Positions 1 to 8,640 of a stretch of DNA of 64,000 nucleotides are shown piece after piece. The notes below the pieces were generated by a model. The model was not told the origin of the DNA. It saw nothing but the letters and a program-made list of their open reading frames with translations, and did not search any database. Both the position numbers and the translations under genes were made by a program. The DNA is taken from NCBI RefSeq assembly GCF_019976975.1, contig NZ_AP024630.1, forward strand, positions 3,596,001 to 3,660,000, read 5' to 3'. Position 1 is the stretch's first letter. Each line of letters begins with the position of its first letter. The stretch comes from Arthrobacter sp. NtRootA1 (GTDB lineage: Bacteria > Actinomycetota > Actinomycetes > Actinomycetales > Micrococcaceae).

Positions 1-706
1 CCTCGGTCTTACCTGGCGGCGTCTGGACCGGAAGCGTGGTGGTTTCCCCACCACCATGCGGTCCGCCGAAGCCGTCTCCGTTGCGGTGCCCGTCGCCCTT
101 GCGGCGGTTGTTGATGGCCTTGGTTATGAACGGCAAGGCCGCTCCGGCAAGAATGATGATGATGCCGAGCACGATGAGCGGAACGGCCCACGGCGTGGTT
201 GCGTTGTTCGGGAAGGTCATGGAGATCGACGACGGCGCAGGCTTGGTTCCGTCGCTGGCGACCAGGAGTGACCACTCGCCTCCTGCAGGCGGGTTCCAGG
301 TGTAGTCCAGGTCTCCGCTGGCGTCTTCCGTGTTAACCCAGAGGTCCGAGCCAACGGGAGAAGGGGCTGTTGCCTCGCCATCCGTGGAGGCTACTTCCAA
401 GGACTTCTGGTCCTGGGAGACACCAGTCAGGGTGTTGTGGGCCGTTTTGCCCACCCAGGCGTCGACGTCGTCCGGGCGGCCCGTAGCGACGATGAAGTTG
501 CCTTCACCCTGGATCTTGATCTTCACCGGCCCGTCATGGAGGGCGATCAACTTTTGGTCGATCACGGTCAGCGGGGCAGCTTTTGTGTCACTGGGAACCG
601 AGGCCGTCACGGTCTCGGCGGGGGCCCAGAAGGTTAGCTGGCCAATGCCGGCCAGCATCGTCAGCAGGCCCAGCAGCACCAGCAAGGCTGCAGTCTTCAA
701 ACGCAC
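1..706 (-). CDS. Membrane-anchored conserved protein, C-terminus cut by window edge
   Basis: The frame is open from about 721 down to base 1, so the C-terminus lies outside the window. The protein starts with a hydrophobic segment (about residues 5-25, KTAALLVLLGLLTMLAG), which is a signal anchor or signal peptide. A polar domain of about 150 residues follows, then a second membrane helix (PLIVLGIIIILAGAALPF) and a Gly/His/Asn-rich cytosolic tail. I prefer the GTG at 706 because AGGTGA lies just upstream. An ATG at 721 is the alternative and has no visible ribosome site. I do not recognise the family; the layout suggests an extracytoplasmic domain held between two membrane helices. Confidence 0.7.
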   Translation of the reverse strand, partial: MRLKTAALLVLLGLLTMLAGIGQLTFWAPAETVTASVPSDTKAAPLTVIDQKLIALHDGPVKIKIQGEGNFIVATGRPDDVDAWVGKTAHNTLTGVSQDQKSLEVASTDGEATAPSPVGSDLWVNTEDASGDLDYTWNPPAGGEWSLLVASDGTKPAPSSISMTFPNNATTPWAVPLIVLGIIIILAGAALPFITKAINNRRKGDGHRNGDGFGGPHGGGETTTLPVQTPPGKTE

Positions 707-961
707 AGGATCACCTATCATCAGCGGTCGTTGAACTTCAAGGGTAACCGTTTTGTTATCAAAGAGTCAGATCGGCCCATCCCGCCGAGGACGCCTGGTT
801 CCCTGCAATGGCGCCGCTAAGGCCGGATTCCGGGCTCCTGATAGTGTGGCGATGATCATGATATCCGGGCGACCAACGCCTGTAATCGCAGCGTCACCAC
901 CGCATTTAGCTAATAACGTAGACAATAAGTACAAACAACGTAGAAAAGGCAGCAGAACCGC

Positions 962-2254
962 GTGAAAGACCACTTGGAGCCCCGTCCCATCGATGAGTCA
1001 GGGTCAACTGTGGTGGACGCCCCTGCGGATGGGACCTCCGCTACTGTTCCGGTCCGCACCGGACGCCTGGCCGCAATAGCCCGCAAGCTGAGGCAACCCA
1101 TCCCGGGTGCCCGCACCCGGGTCCGGTTCGAGATGCCTCCCGAAGACGAGGCCGTTGCCGTTGCGGAAGGCATCAAGGCCGACGAGGACAACGATTTCGG
1201 TGCCCCTGGTCCCCGCATGTCATCCCAGCACCCGTTGTATGTGGGCTTCATGGGCACTGCCGGGGTCGGCGTGGCCCTGCTGGTCTTTTATATCGCAAGC
1301 AATACCACCCAGCTGATCCTTTGGATCGTTGCCGCGCTCTTCATCGCCCTCGGGCTGGATCCGGTAGTCCGATGGCTTGAGACCCGAAAGGTCCCGCGCC
1401 CTGGCGGCATCCTGATATCTGTCTCTGTCCTGGTCCTTGCGGTTGCCGGGTTCTTTGCAACGTTGATTCCCACCATCGTGGAACAGGTTTCCGAGATCGT
1501 CCGGCAGGCGCCGGATTGGATACGGGGCTTCCTCGACTCGGATTTCTTCCGCACCGTGGACAGCCAGTTCGGCATTCGCGACCGCATTACTACCGAACTG
1601 GATAAGTTCGTCAAGGATCCCGAAGCCATGGGTGGCATCTTCGGCGGCGTGGTGGGCTTCGGTTCCACTGTGGCCAACGGATTGTTCGGCACGCTGATTG
1701 TCCTGGTGCTTAGCCTGTACTTCCTGGCCGCCCTGCCGTCCATGAAGAAATGGGCCTACCGCCTGGCGCCGAGGTCGCGCCGCCCCCGCGTCGAGGCACT
1801 TTCGGAAGCGATTACCGACTCAGTAGGCAACTACGTGATCGGCCAGGCCTGTGTCGCCCTGTTGAACGCATTCTTTGCCTTCATCGTCATGAGCATCCTG
1901 GGCATTCCCTTCAGCGTCCTGCTTGCCTTCGTCGTGGCGCTCTTGGCCTTCATCCCGCTGGTGGGCGGCCTGATCGCCGCAGTCGTCGTTATCCTCGTGG
2001 CCCTCACAGCCGGCTGGCAAACGGCCGTTATCTATGCGATCGCCTACTTTGCCTACCTGCAGTTCGAGGCCTATTTCATCTCTCCGCGCATCATGCAGCG
2101 GGCAGTGGCCGTTCCGGGCGCAGTGGCCGTGATCTCAGTGATCGCCGGGGGAAGCCTGCTGGGTGTCCTGGGTGCATTGATTGCCATTCCGACAGCGGCG
2201 GCCATCATGCTGCTGATCAAGGAAGTCTTCATCATGCGCCAAGACAGGCACTGA
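962..2254 (+). CDS. AI-2E/PerM family permease
   Basis: A 430-residue integral membrane protein of the AI-2E (PF01594, formerly UPF0118/PerM) family. The first 85 or so residues are polar and cytosolic. Helix pairs follow from about residue 90 (YVGFMGTAGVGVALLVFYIA and LILWIVAALFIALGL), then a central amphipathic region (EIVRQAPDWIRGFLDS...) and four or more C-terminal helices, including the typical LLAFVVALLAFIPLVGG and ISVIAGGSLLGVLGALIAIPTAA stretches. Members are described as transporters or antiporters and the substrate cannot be read from sequence. The GTG at 962 lacks a clear ribosome site, so a slightly later start is possible. No operon partner is evident: the gene is divergent from the preceding gene and convergent with the next. 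Confidence 0.88.
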   Translation: MKDHLEPRPIDESGSTVVDAPADGTSATVPVRTGRLAAIARKLRQPIPGARTRVRFEMPPEDEAVAVAEGIKADEDNDFGAPGPRMSSQHPLYVGFMGTAGVGVALLVFYIASNTTQLILWIVAALFIALGLDPVVRWLETRKVPRPGGILISVSVLVLAVAGFFATLIPTIVEQVSEIVRQAPDWIRGFLDSDFFRTVDSQFGIRDRITTELDKFVKDPEAMGGIFGGVVGFGSTVANGLFGTLIVLVLSLYFLAALPSMKKWAYRLAPRSRRPRVEALSEAITDSVGNYVIGQACVALLNAFFAFIVMSILGIPFSVLLAFVVALLAFIPLVGGLIAAVVVILVALTAGWQTAVIYAIAYFAYLQFEAYFISPRIMQRAVAVPGAVAVISVIAGGSLLGVLGALIAIPTAAAIMLLIKEVFIMRQDRH

Positions 2255-2268
2255 CTTTCCCTGTCTAC

Positions 2269-3066
2269 TCATGACGCGTTGGCGACCGGGCCCGCCCACT
2301 CACGTGGCAGACCGTCCACGCCGGCACCTGCCGGAGTGACGTCGTCGACGATTTCGTCCAGGACACGCGCTGCGTACTTCTCCCCCACCCACAGGTGCTT
2401 GGCACCGTCGACGCCCACCAGCCGGGCCTGCGGTATCAGGCTGAAGCGTTGGGCTGCCTCCGCGGGCCGAAGGTAATCGTCGTGTTCCGGAACCAACACG
2501 GTCAGCGGCTTGCCGGAGGCTGCCCACTCCTTGAGGTGCACGTCCGTTGCCCGGTGGAGTGGAGGAGACAGGAGGACCGCGCCCTCGATCTGCGAGGCCA
2601 CAGGTTCAACTGCGCCGTACATCAGTGCCAGTTCCGTCCCGAACGACCAACCCACCAACCACCGGTTCGGCAGGCCGCGCTCAACGGCGAAACGGACAGC
2701 TGCTTCGACGTCGTAGCGTTCACCGATGCCCTCTTCAAACTGGCCCTGGCTGGTGCCGCGCGGCGAGTGTGTACCGCGGGTATTGAACCTCAGGACCGCC
2801 ACACCTGCCAACGCCGGCAGCCTATAGGAAGCCTTGCGGTAGACATGGGAGTCCATGAAGCCGCCATGGGTCGGCAGCGGATGGAGGGTGATCAACGTTG
2901 CGGTGATCTCCCCGGACTCCGGCACTGCGAGCTCGCCCAGCAGGAGTTTTCCATCATCGGTGGTGAATTCCACATTCTCCCGACGCGCGGGAAGGACGGT
3001 GGAGGCCCTGATCGCCGAGGGAACATCCTGCGCAGTGAAAACGAACGAGGCGGGGTCGAAAGTCAT
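2269..3066 (-). CDS. Alpha/beta hydrolase, dienelactone-hydrolase-like
   Basis: A 265-residue cytosolic alpha/beta hydrolase. The nucleophile elbow GWSFG places the serine near residue 141. A plausible acid sits in PEHDDYLRP and the catalytic histidine in DGAKHLWVGE near the end. HPLPTHGG near residue 62 matches the oxyanion strand of the short-chain esterase/dienelactone hydrolase group (CocE/YqiA-like). The substrate is unknown. A TAGGCT hexamer ends 7 nt before the ATG, so the mRNA may be leaderless. The stop faces the upstream permease, only 14 nt away. Confidence 0.85.
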   Translation of the reverse strand: MTFDPASFVFTAQDVPSAIRASTVLPARRENVEFTTDDGKLLLGELAVPESGEITATLITLHPLPTHGGFMDSHVYRKASYRLPALAGVAVLRFNTRGTHSPRGTSQGQFEEGIGERYDVEAAVRFAVERGLPNRWLVGWSFGTELALMYGAVEPVASQIEGAVLLSPPLHRATDVHLKEWAASGKPLTVLVPEHDDYLRPAEAAQRFSLIPQARLVGVDGAKHLWVGEKYAARVLDEIVDDVTPAGAGVDGLPREWAGPVANAS

Positions 3067-3073
3067 GCCTCCA

Positions 3074-3079
3074 AGCCTA
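3074..3079 (-). promoter_or_regulatory. Candidate -10 element, leaderless hydrolase mRNA
   Basis: On the minus strand TAGGCT is followed by 7 nt and then the ATG at 3066. With transcription starting about 7 nt after the hexamer, the mRNA would begin at or near the start codon. The same hexamer at the same distance precedes argS and the MBL hydrolase. Confidence 0.5.
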
Positions 3080-3099
3080 AGGGAACCAGCGGGACCTGG

Positions 3100-3444
3100 T
3101 CAGCGATACCTGTAGGTTCTGGTCGTCCAGCAGTTGGTGTGCCAGTGCCTGCGCTCAGCCAGTCCGGCGGCTTCGCCAAAAAGGTGATTGTCCGACCACA
3201 CCACCAGATGTGCGATACCAGGGAGGATAGCTGTCGAGCAGCCCGGGCAGATGTATTGCTTCTCCGCCTTCCGCGCCGTCATGGTACGGACCATCCAGTC
3301 GCCATCAGGGGCGCTTTCCCTGCGCGCAATCCCCGCCCTTGCCCGTTCCAGATCCAGTTCCGGGGCCTCGTCCGCCCACTTGCCGGCAGCTTTGTTCGAA
3401 CGTGTGCTGGCGGCGTTGCGACGAGGGCGGTTGGAACGGGGCAT
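3100..3444 (-). CDS. Small basic zinc-ribbon-like protein divergent from nucS
   Basis: A 114-residue protein starting at MPRSNRPRRNAAST. The N-terminus is very basic and Ser/Asn-rich, followed by an acidic helix (DEAPELDLERARAG). The C-terminal half has CPGC, then a His in GIAHLVVW and a distal RRHWHTNCW; these Cys and His residues could bind zinc, as in a treble-clef or HNH-like fold. Actinobacterial homologues are often labelled ATP/GTP-binding protein, a label I cannot support because no P-loop is visible. The frame stays open further upstream, but that part overlaps the divergent nucS start, so the ATG at 3444 is preferred. Only 49 nt separate the two starts. Confidence 0.75.
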   Translation of the reverse strand: MPRSNRPRRNAASTRSNKAAGKWADEAPELDLERARAGIARRESAPDGDWMVRTMTARKAEKQYICPGCSTAILPGIAHLVVWSDNHLFGEAAGLAERRHWHTNCWTTRTYRYR

Positions 3445-3480
3445 GATTCCATTCTGCCCCAGCGACCGGCCGCCACCGGG

Positions 3481-3486
3481 TAAGGT
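3481..3486 (+). promoter_or_regulatory. Candidate -10 element, leaderless nucS mRNA
   Basis: TAAGGT fits the TANNNT pattern and lies 7 nt before the GTG of nucS. No ribosome-binding site lies between, which suggests a leaderless transcript. Confidence 0.4.
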
Positions 3487-3493
3487 AAGGCGG

Positions 3494-4189
3494 GTGCGAC
3501 TCGTCATAGCCCGTTGTTCTGTTGATTATGTTGGCCGTCTCAAGGCCCACCTCCCACTCGCCACCAGGCTCCTGCTGGTCAAGGCCGACGGCTCGGTGCT
3601 GGTGCACTCCGACGGCGGCTCGTACAAGCCGCTGAACTGGATGAGCCCACCGGCCACGCTGCGCGTAACTTCCCCCGAGGAAATCGAAGTGGAAGAAGGT
3701 GTGGTTGAGCAGTGGACCGTGCAGTCGGCCAAGACCGATGACCGGCTCATCATCAACATCTACGAGCACCTCCATGACACCTCACATGATCTGGGTGTAG
3801 ATCCTGGACTGATCAAGGACGGCGTGGAAGCTGACCTGCAACGCCTCCTGGCAGAACAGATCGAGACGCTCGGAACCGGATACTCACTCATCCGGCGGGA
3901 ATACTTCACCGCCATCGGACCCGTAGACATCCTTGCCCGGGACGCAACCGGCGCCACGGTGGCGATTGAGCTGAAGCGGCGCGGCGACATCGACGGCGTC
4001 GAGCAACTGACCCGGTATCTGGAGCTGCTGAACCGGGATCCCCTACTGGCGCCGGTCCGTGGGATTTTTGCAGCCCAGCAGATCAAGCCTCAAGCCAAAG
4101 TCCTGGCCAACGACCGCGGAATCGACTGCATAACGCTGGACTATGACGCCATGCGCGGTGTGGACGACAGCGAATCCCGACTCTTCTGA
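3494..4189 (+). CDS. nucS: Mismatch-specific endonuclease NucS (EndoMS)
   Basis: A 231-residue protein starting MRLVIARCSVDYVGRL, the usual actinobacterial NucS N-terminus and length. The N-terminal half is the DNA-binding/dimerisation domain. The C-terminal RecB-like nuclease shows GPVDILARD followed by VAIELKRRGDIDGVEQLTRYLELL, supplying the Asp and the Glu-x-Lys of the active site. The extreme C-terminus SRLF resembles the sliding-clamp contact reported for actinobacterial EndoMS. In Actinobacteria, which generally lack MutS/MutL, NucS cuts both strands at mismatches. The GTG at 3494 is chosen because it gives the conserved N-terminus; an upstream extension would run into the divergent neighbour. 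Confidence 0.95.
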   Translation: MRLVIARCSVDYVGRLKAHLPLATRLLLVKADGSVLVHSDGGSYKPLNWMSPPATLRVTSPEEIEVEEGVVEQWTVQSAKTDDRLIINIYEHLHDTSHDLGVDPGLIKDGVEADLQRLLAEQIETLGTGYSLIRREYFTAIGPVDILARDATGATVAIELKRRGDIDGVEQLTRYLELLNRDPLLAPVRGIFAAQQIKPQAKVLANDRGIDCITLDYDAMRGVDDSESRLF

Positions 4190-4221
4190 TTCTTCCCTAC
4201 AGGGCGTGTGCGGCAGGCCAC

Positions 4222-4227
4222 TAGAAT
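4222..4227 (+). promoter_or_regulatory. Candidate -10 element, leaderless nagA mRNA
   Basis: TAGAAT, a near-consensus -10 hexamer, ends 7 nt before the ATG at 4235. There is no Shine-Dalgarno sequence in the gap, so a leaderless transcript is likely. Confidence 0.5.
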
Positions 4228-4234
4228 CAGAGTC

Positions 4235-5482
4235 ATGACTGCCGCAGACCAATTCGTCCATTCCTCCGCGCCCAGCCACCAAATTCTCACGGGAACGCTC
4301 GTAAGTGACGGCGTGGTGGTGGAAGACGGCCTCGTGGCCATCGACGGCGACCGCATCGCCTATGCAGGCCCGGCGGATGGCTTTGACGCGGACGAGTTTG
4401 AAGGCTTCGGGCACGCTATACGCATCGGTGCACCCAGCGGCCACTTCATCTTCCCTGGCTTGGTAGACGTCCACTGCCACGGCGGGAATGGTGGTGACTT
4501 TCCAGGCGGGGAGGAGGCCTCGGCCCGTAAGGCAGTGGATTTCCTGCACCGCTCCGGCACCACAACTTTCCTCGCAAGCATGGTTACGGCGCCGCGGGAG
4601 GACCTCCTTCGCGGGATTGAACTCTATGTGAAGCTCGTCGACGAAGGTCTTGTGGCCGGCATCCATTTGGAGGGACCTTTCCTCTCCCATGCACGATGCG
4701 GCGCCCAGAACCCGGACTACCTGCTGGAGCCGGACCTGGACCTCATGAACGAACTCGTGGGCGCTGCCGCCGGCAAACTTGCCACTATGACGTATGCCCC
4801 GGAATTGCCAGGGGCCGCTGCACTGGTGGACTTAATGACCTTCCACGGCGTGACGCCGTCTCTGGGTCACACCGATTGCGACGACGCCACCGCCGCAGCG
4901 TCGTTGGCTGCGGCCCGCGAGGGACTGGAATCGGCAGGGTTCGACGGCGTCAGCTCGCTACCGACAGTGACGCACCTTTTCAACGGGATGCCACCAATGC
5001 ACCACCGCGCGCCAGGCCCCGTTGCCGCCTGCTTGCGGGCCGCCCAGGCGGGAAAAGCCGTGGTGGAACTCATCGCCGACGACACCCACCTGGACCCCAG
5101 TATCGTCGCTACCGTATTTCAGTTGGTGGGCGCCGGCAACATTCTCCTGGTGACTGATTCAATGGCCGCTGCGGGGCTTTCGGACGGAAACTACATGCTC
5201 GGACCGTCACCGGTGACCGTCAGCAATGGCGTGGCAACCCTGGATGCCACTGGCTCCATCGCAGGGGGCACCGCCACGCTCCTGGAAGTGGTCCGCAAGA
5301 CCGTGGACGCCGGCGTCGCCCTTCCGGACGCCATCTGCTCAGCGACTGCAGTACCTGCTGCCATTCTTGGACTCTCTGACGAGGTGGGTGGATTGCGTCG
5401 CGGCCTTCGCGCTGACGTTGTTACTACGGATCAAGAACTCGGCCTTACTGCGGTCATGCGTAACGGACAGTGGCTGGCTTAG
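4235..5482 (+). CDS. nagA: N-acetylglucosamine-6-phosphate deacetylase
   Basis: A 415-residue amidohydrolase-fold enzyme that removes acetate from GlcNAc-6-phosphate during amino sugar and cell-wall recycling. The barrel metal motif is DVHCHGGNGGDF. HLEGPFLS carries the family Glu, LGHTDCD and THLFNGMPPMHHR carry metal and substrate histidines, and LVTDSMAAAGLSDG carries the catalytic Asp. I start it at the ATG at 4235; a GTG at 4208 in frame lies upstream of the likely -10 element. It stands alone, without nagB or a PTS neighbour. Confidence 0.92.
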   Translation: MTAADQFVHSSAPSHQILTGTLVSDGVVVEDGLVAIDGDRIAYAGPADGFDADEFEGFGHAIRIGAPSGHFIFPGLVDVHCHGGNGGDFPGGEEASARKAVDFLHRSGTTTFLASMVTAPREDLLRGIELYVKLVDEGLVAGIHLEGPFLSHARCGAQNPDYLLEPDLDLMNELVGAAAGKLATMTYAPELPGAAALVDLMTFHGVTPSLGHTDCDDATAAASLAAAREGLESAGFDGVSSLPTVTHLFNGMPPMHHRAPGPVAACLRAAQAGKAVVELIADDTHLDPSIVATVFQLVGAGNILLVTDSMAAAGLSDGNYMLGPSPVTVSNGVATLDATGSIAGGTATLLEVVRKTVDAGVALPDAICSATAVPAAILGLSDEVGGLRRGLRADVVTTDQELGLTAVMRNGQWLA

Positions 5483-5761
5483 GACAATCAGACTACGGTG
5501 AATTGGGGTTGTCCGCGTTACCTTCTTTTTACCGAAAATTTTCCCGAATTGCCTTAAAGACCGTTGACCTCCGGCACGGCACATGAAAGTGTTGTAGCAG
5601 TCTTTGTGTAGGTGGTTTTCATGCTCGCAAGACGAGTTGCGAGCGTGAAGCTCCTGCGAAACCGGACAGGCCAAGCCTGGACGGAATCCGGATCTTCTCG
5701 CGGAGTAACAAGGGCCGGTACGAGGTGTATCGGACTGCTGTTCCATAATGAGGAGAAATAC
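5483..5761 (+). promoter_or_regulatory. Leader region of the cold-shock gene with stem-loop
   Basis: These 279 bases lie between nagA and the cold-shock gene and hold no convincing gene. A perfect 7-bp stem (5623-5629 with 5638-5644, loop of 8) extends to about 10 bp including one wobble pair (5620-5647). TTGACC near 5563 could be a -35 box but no clear -10 follows at normal spacing. Long structured leaders that alter translation at low temperature are known for enterobacterial csp genes; a similar role here is inference. Confidence 0.4.
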
Positions 5762-5965
5762 ATGGCACTGGGAACCGTCAAGTGGTTCAACGCTGAAAAG
5801 GGCTTCGGCTTCATCACCCCGGATGACTCGGATGGGGATGTTTTCGTTCACTACTCTGAGATCCAGACCGGTGGTTTCAAGACCCTCGATGAGAACCAGC
5901 GCGTTCAGTTCGAGATCGGTCAGGGCGCCAAGGGCCCGCAGGCAACCGGCGTTACGGTCGTCTAG
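5762..5965 (+). CDS. Cold-shock protein (CspA family)
   Basis: A 67-residue single OB-fold RNA/DNA-binding protein. RNP1 is KGFGFITP and RNP2 is VFVHYSEI, and MALGTVKWFNAEKGFGF is the standard N-terminus. The start ATG has a good GAGGAG ribosome site 7 nt upstream. The family melts RNA secondary structure and acts as a nucleic acid chaperone. The gene is monocistronic, with a long leader before it and a strong stem-loop terminator after it. Confidence 0.96.
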   Translation: MALGTVKWFNAEKGFGFITPDDSDGDVFVHYSEIQTGGFKTLDENQRVQFEIGQGAKGPQATGVTVV

Positions 5966-6000
5966 TCTTACTTGTTGATTTTGTTTGTTGCAGTTTCAAC

Positions 6001-6042
6001 AAACGCGTTGGTCCCGGCTTTCCAGTCGGGACCAACGTGTTT
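6001..6042 (+). terminator. Stem-loop terminator after the cold-shock gene
   Basis: CGTTGGTCCCG (6006-6016) pairs perfectly with CGGGACCAACG (6027-6037). The stem extends outward by one wobble pair and AAAC/GTTT, about 16 bp in all with a 10-nt loop. It lies 36 nt after the csp stop, between that gene and the convergent mprF-like gene. The outer AAAC/GTTT means it could act in both directions. Confidence 0.8.
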
Positions 6043-6141
6043 AACAGTCAGAATGTCCGGTGAAATGTCTGATATTTCGACAACTCTTGTTACAAACCAC
6101 GAAGAAATGCTAAACGGCTTCGAAGAATAGGCGTCGTCAAT

Positions 6142-8640
6142 TCAAGCAACCAGCGTTCGCAGTAGTCTGGCGGATTGTCGCACAGACAATCCCGGAAGGT
6201 ATGCGCGGCTCAGCGCCCGGCCTATTGCGGGCAGGTGCAACGGCTCTTGGTAATACATGTACAAAGTTCGGTAGTCGGGTTGGAAACGTGACTTAAAGGA
6301 AGCCAGGGATCGGAAACCGTAGACAGGTTCCAGGGCCTGGCCAACCAGGTCCAACATGCCTGCAAGTCCCTCGGCCCGCTGATCAATCTCGTCCTTCTCC
6401 CGTGCCAAGGGCGAACCGGAGAGCGAGATAACCTCCACCGATTCCCTGAGATGGAGGATGGCGGCGGCAATCAGGAATTCCATCACTCCCGGGAAGGCAT
6501 CGCCGCGGCGACGCATAAAGTCCAAGGTCCAGCTGACAACAGTGCCGTTCCGGTAGACAGGAAGCCAGCTGGTGACTCCATAAACGAACCCGTCTGTATC
6601 AGTGGCCACGCAGCACAACACATCAGGGTCCTCAAGCTCATCCAGGCCGCCCAACGTGAATCCCATTTCAGGTACGCGTTTTTGTGCAGCCCACTCTTCG
6701 GACACCTCGCCCACTTGTGCGCGCAGAGCATGGGGCAGTGCGTCATACCGGCCCCATGTGGCCGTGATCCCCATCTTTGCCGCCCGGTTGAGGGATGTCC
6801 TGACGTTCTGCCACTCCTTGCCGCGGAACTCCAAACCCCTGATCCTCAGCTGGGTTTCCTGCGCGACTGCAACCCTTCGAAAACCGCGGGCCTGAAGCAT
6901 GGGCCACAACTGATCTGTACACGAGTAGAGGCAAGGTATCAGGGCATGCTGGGAGCAGAAGTCAAGGAATCCTGCAGCAGTCTCTACATGGTGCTCCCCG
7001 GCTCCTAGAGGACCGGCCAGTGTCAGGGCCACATGTCCATGCTGCTGGTACGCCACTCCTCCCGTACCGTCAGGATTGAACCAATATTTGTTCGGCTCCC
7101 AGAGCGCCATCCACGACAACGAATCGCCACCGGCTTTCGCCAGCTCGCGTGCGCGGTCCCGCCCTTGATGGTCCAGGCCAGCGGCATGATGGCCCCGGAT
7201 GAGGAGTATCCAGACGCCAATCAACGCCACAAGCCAGAAGACCGTCCCGGAGTAGGAGAACAGGAAGACTTCCAAAGCGTCACGCTCGGCAAAGACCTTG
7301 CGGTACACGCTGGGCAACGGAACCGGCAGGTACTGCCGGGCGAGCTCTGCACCCAAACCCAGCAGGCCGCCGTCGCGCGTCATGCCGCCCGAAGCCAGCC
7401 ACACGGCAGTGTATGCAAGCGCAAGGGTCGCGCCCGTGAGGCCAACCAGCCAAAAGACACGCCGCCGCAACCGGGCAGAGGATTCCACCCGGAAGTGCCC
7501 ACGATAGGCGAACAAGAGGACCGCCAGGGTCAGCGGAACCAGGACCAAGGGGATCAGATGCACAACTGCAGGGTTCAGCATCGCGGCTTGACGTCCCGGG
7601 GGCATAGGAATGCCCGCGAAAAGGCTCAAGTAGACAGTCGAAAGGGCTACGACAACCAACTGGACACCGATCGCTATCCCCAGTGCCAGGCGCCGCCCAC
7701 GTCGCATGCCGTCAGCACAAATCAGCAACAACACCACGGGCACAACAGCAAGTGCCAGGCCGAAGGGGCCCGTGTAGCCCTGACGGCTAAGCTCGAGGCA
7801 AGCCACGTCAATGGTCCCGCCGCAATTACTTTCCAGTTGACTCAGAGTGGGAAGCGGGTTCAGGATGACATCCCGCAGCAGGGCGAGAGGTCCCGAAGGG
7901 CTCTTGGCTGCAGCGGTCAGTATGGGGCCGGCAGCGAAAATGGCCATGGTGAGGGCCAGCAGGTTCCGGACTTCACGGCCCGTGGAGCGGTGCAGGTGAA
8001 GGTGTCCTTGGCTGCTCTGGGTCCACCACGCCGCCCCCAGGCCCAACAAAGCTCCCACAAGCCCCATTACGGTCTCGGCGTGTCCGATGTACAACACCAG
8101 CAGCAGGGAAAGGGAAAGGACCACGGTCCTCAATCGTCGTTGCCAAAGCGTTGGCAGCATTGCACTGGCTGCAAGGGCTGTGGCAACCAAAGCACCGTAC
8201 GGCCCTATCAGCCGGGTATCCACCATCCTGGAGATCCAACCATCATCCATGTACCGCGCCACCTGGGTGACCAGCAGGAATGCCGCAACGCATGCAAACT
8301 GGCTGCCGAGGAAGACTCCGGCCGTCCGGAAGAAGCCGAATCGCCGCTCTGCAAGCCCCAGCAGGAACAGGATCATGAGCGCTGCGGTGACAAACGCCAG
8401 CAGGTTGGTAGTGAAGAACAATGACGTCCAGATAGACCACCACTCCCCCGACCGCAGCCCCGCCAAGGTCACGCCCGCCACAGGCAGCAATGATTCTGCC
8501 GGACCGCCAACGATGCTTCCAGACACGACGGACACCGCCACGAACAACGCAAGCACGAGCGTGGTGAAGGGAGTAGCACGGAGGTGTTTGGCCGTTTGCC
8601 TCAAGACGGGCTGCACGACGCCTTTCAGGGCGAGGCTCAC
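6142..8640 (-). CDS. MprF-like aminoacyl-lipid synthase with rhomboid-like membrane domain (DUF2156)
   Basis: About 832 residues. The N-terminal third looks like a rhomboid-type bundle: RSGEWWSIWTSLFFTTN, then LIGPYGALVATALAASA where rhomboid proteases have GxSGA, then YIGHAETVMGLVGALLGLG. The serine position is Tyr, so it is unlikely to be a protease. Further helices follow. The C-terminal 300 or so residues are the DUF2156/MprF transferase domain (WEPNKYWFNPDGTGGVAYQ, TAAGFLDFCSQHALIPCLYS, GKEWQNVRTSLNRAAKMG, VISLSGSPLA), which in known members moves an aminoacyl group from tRNA to phosphatidylglycerol or a related lipid. The GTG at 8640 overlaps the upstream stop as GTGA and has GGGGAA before it; an ATG at 8655 is the alternative. 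The amino acid donor cannot be read from sequence. Confidence 0.85.
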   Translation of the reverse strand: MSLALKGVVQPVLRQTAKHLRATPFTTLVLALFVAVSVVSGSIVGGPAESLLPVAGVTLAGLRSGEWWSIWTSLFFTTNLLAFVTAALMILFLLGLAERRFGFFRTAGVFLGSQFACVAAFLLVTQVARYMDDGWISRMVDTRLIGPYGALVATALAASAMLPTLWQRRLRTVVLSLSLLLVLYIGHAETVMGLVGALLGLGAAWWTQSSQGHLHLHRSTGREVRNLLALTMAIFAAGPILTAAAKSPSGPLALLRDVILNPLPTLSQLESNCGGTIDVACLELSRQGYTGPFGLALAVVPVVLLLICADGMRRGRRLALGIAIGVQLVVVALSTVYLSLFAGIPMPPGRQAAMLNPAVVHLIPLVLVPLTLAVLLFAYRGHFRVESSARLRRRVFWLVGLTGATLALAYTAVWLASGGMTRDGGLLGLGAELARQYLPVPLPSVYRKVFAERDALEVFLFSYSGTVFWLVALIGVWILLIRGHHAAGLDHQGRDRARELAKAGGDSLSWMALWEPNKYWFNPDGTGGVAYQQHGHVALTLAGPLGAGEHHVETAAGFLDFCSQHALIPCLYSCTDQLWPMLQARGFRRVAVAQETQLRIRGLEFRGKEWQNVRTSLNRAAKMGITATWGRYDALPHALRAQVGEVSEEWAAQKRVPEMGFTLGGLDELEDPDVLCCVATDTDGFVYGVTSWLPVYRNGTVVSWTLDFMRRRGDAFPGVMEFLIAAAILHLRESVEVISLSGSPLAREKDEIDQRAEGLAGMLDLVGQALEPVYGFRSLASFKSRFQPDYRTLYMYYQEPLHLPAIGRALSRAYLPGLSVRQSARLLRTLVA

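Noticed and set aside
2395..3483. 362-codon plus-strand frame across the hydrolase
   Set aside because: Overlaps the clear alpha/beta hydrolase and the zinc-ribbon-like gene on the other strand; composition is Cys/Arg-rich and without domains.
7033..8424. 463-codon open frame on the plus strand
   Set aside because: It is antisense to the MprF-like gene, has Gln/His/Arg-rich composition without domains, and arises from high GC at third positions.
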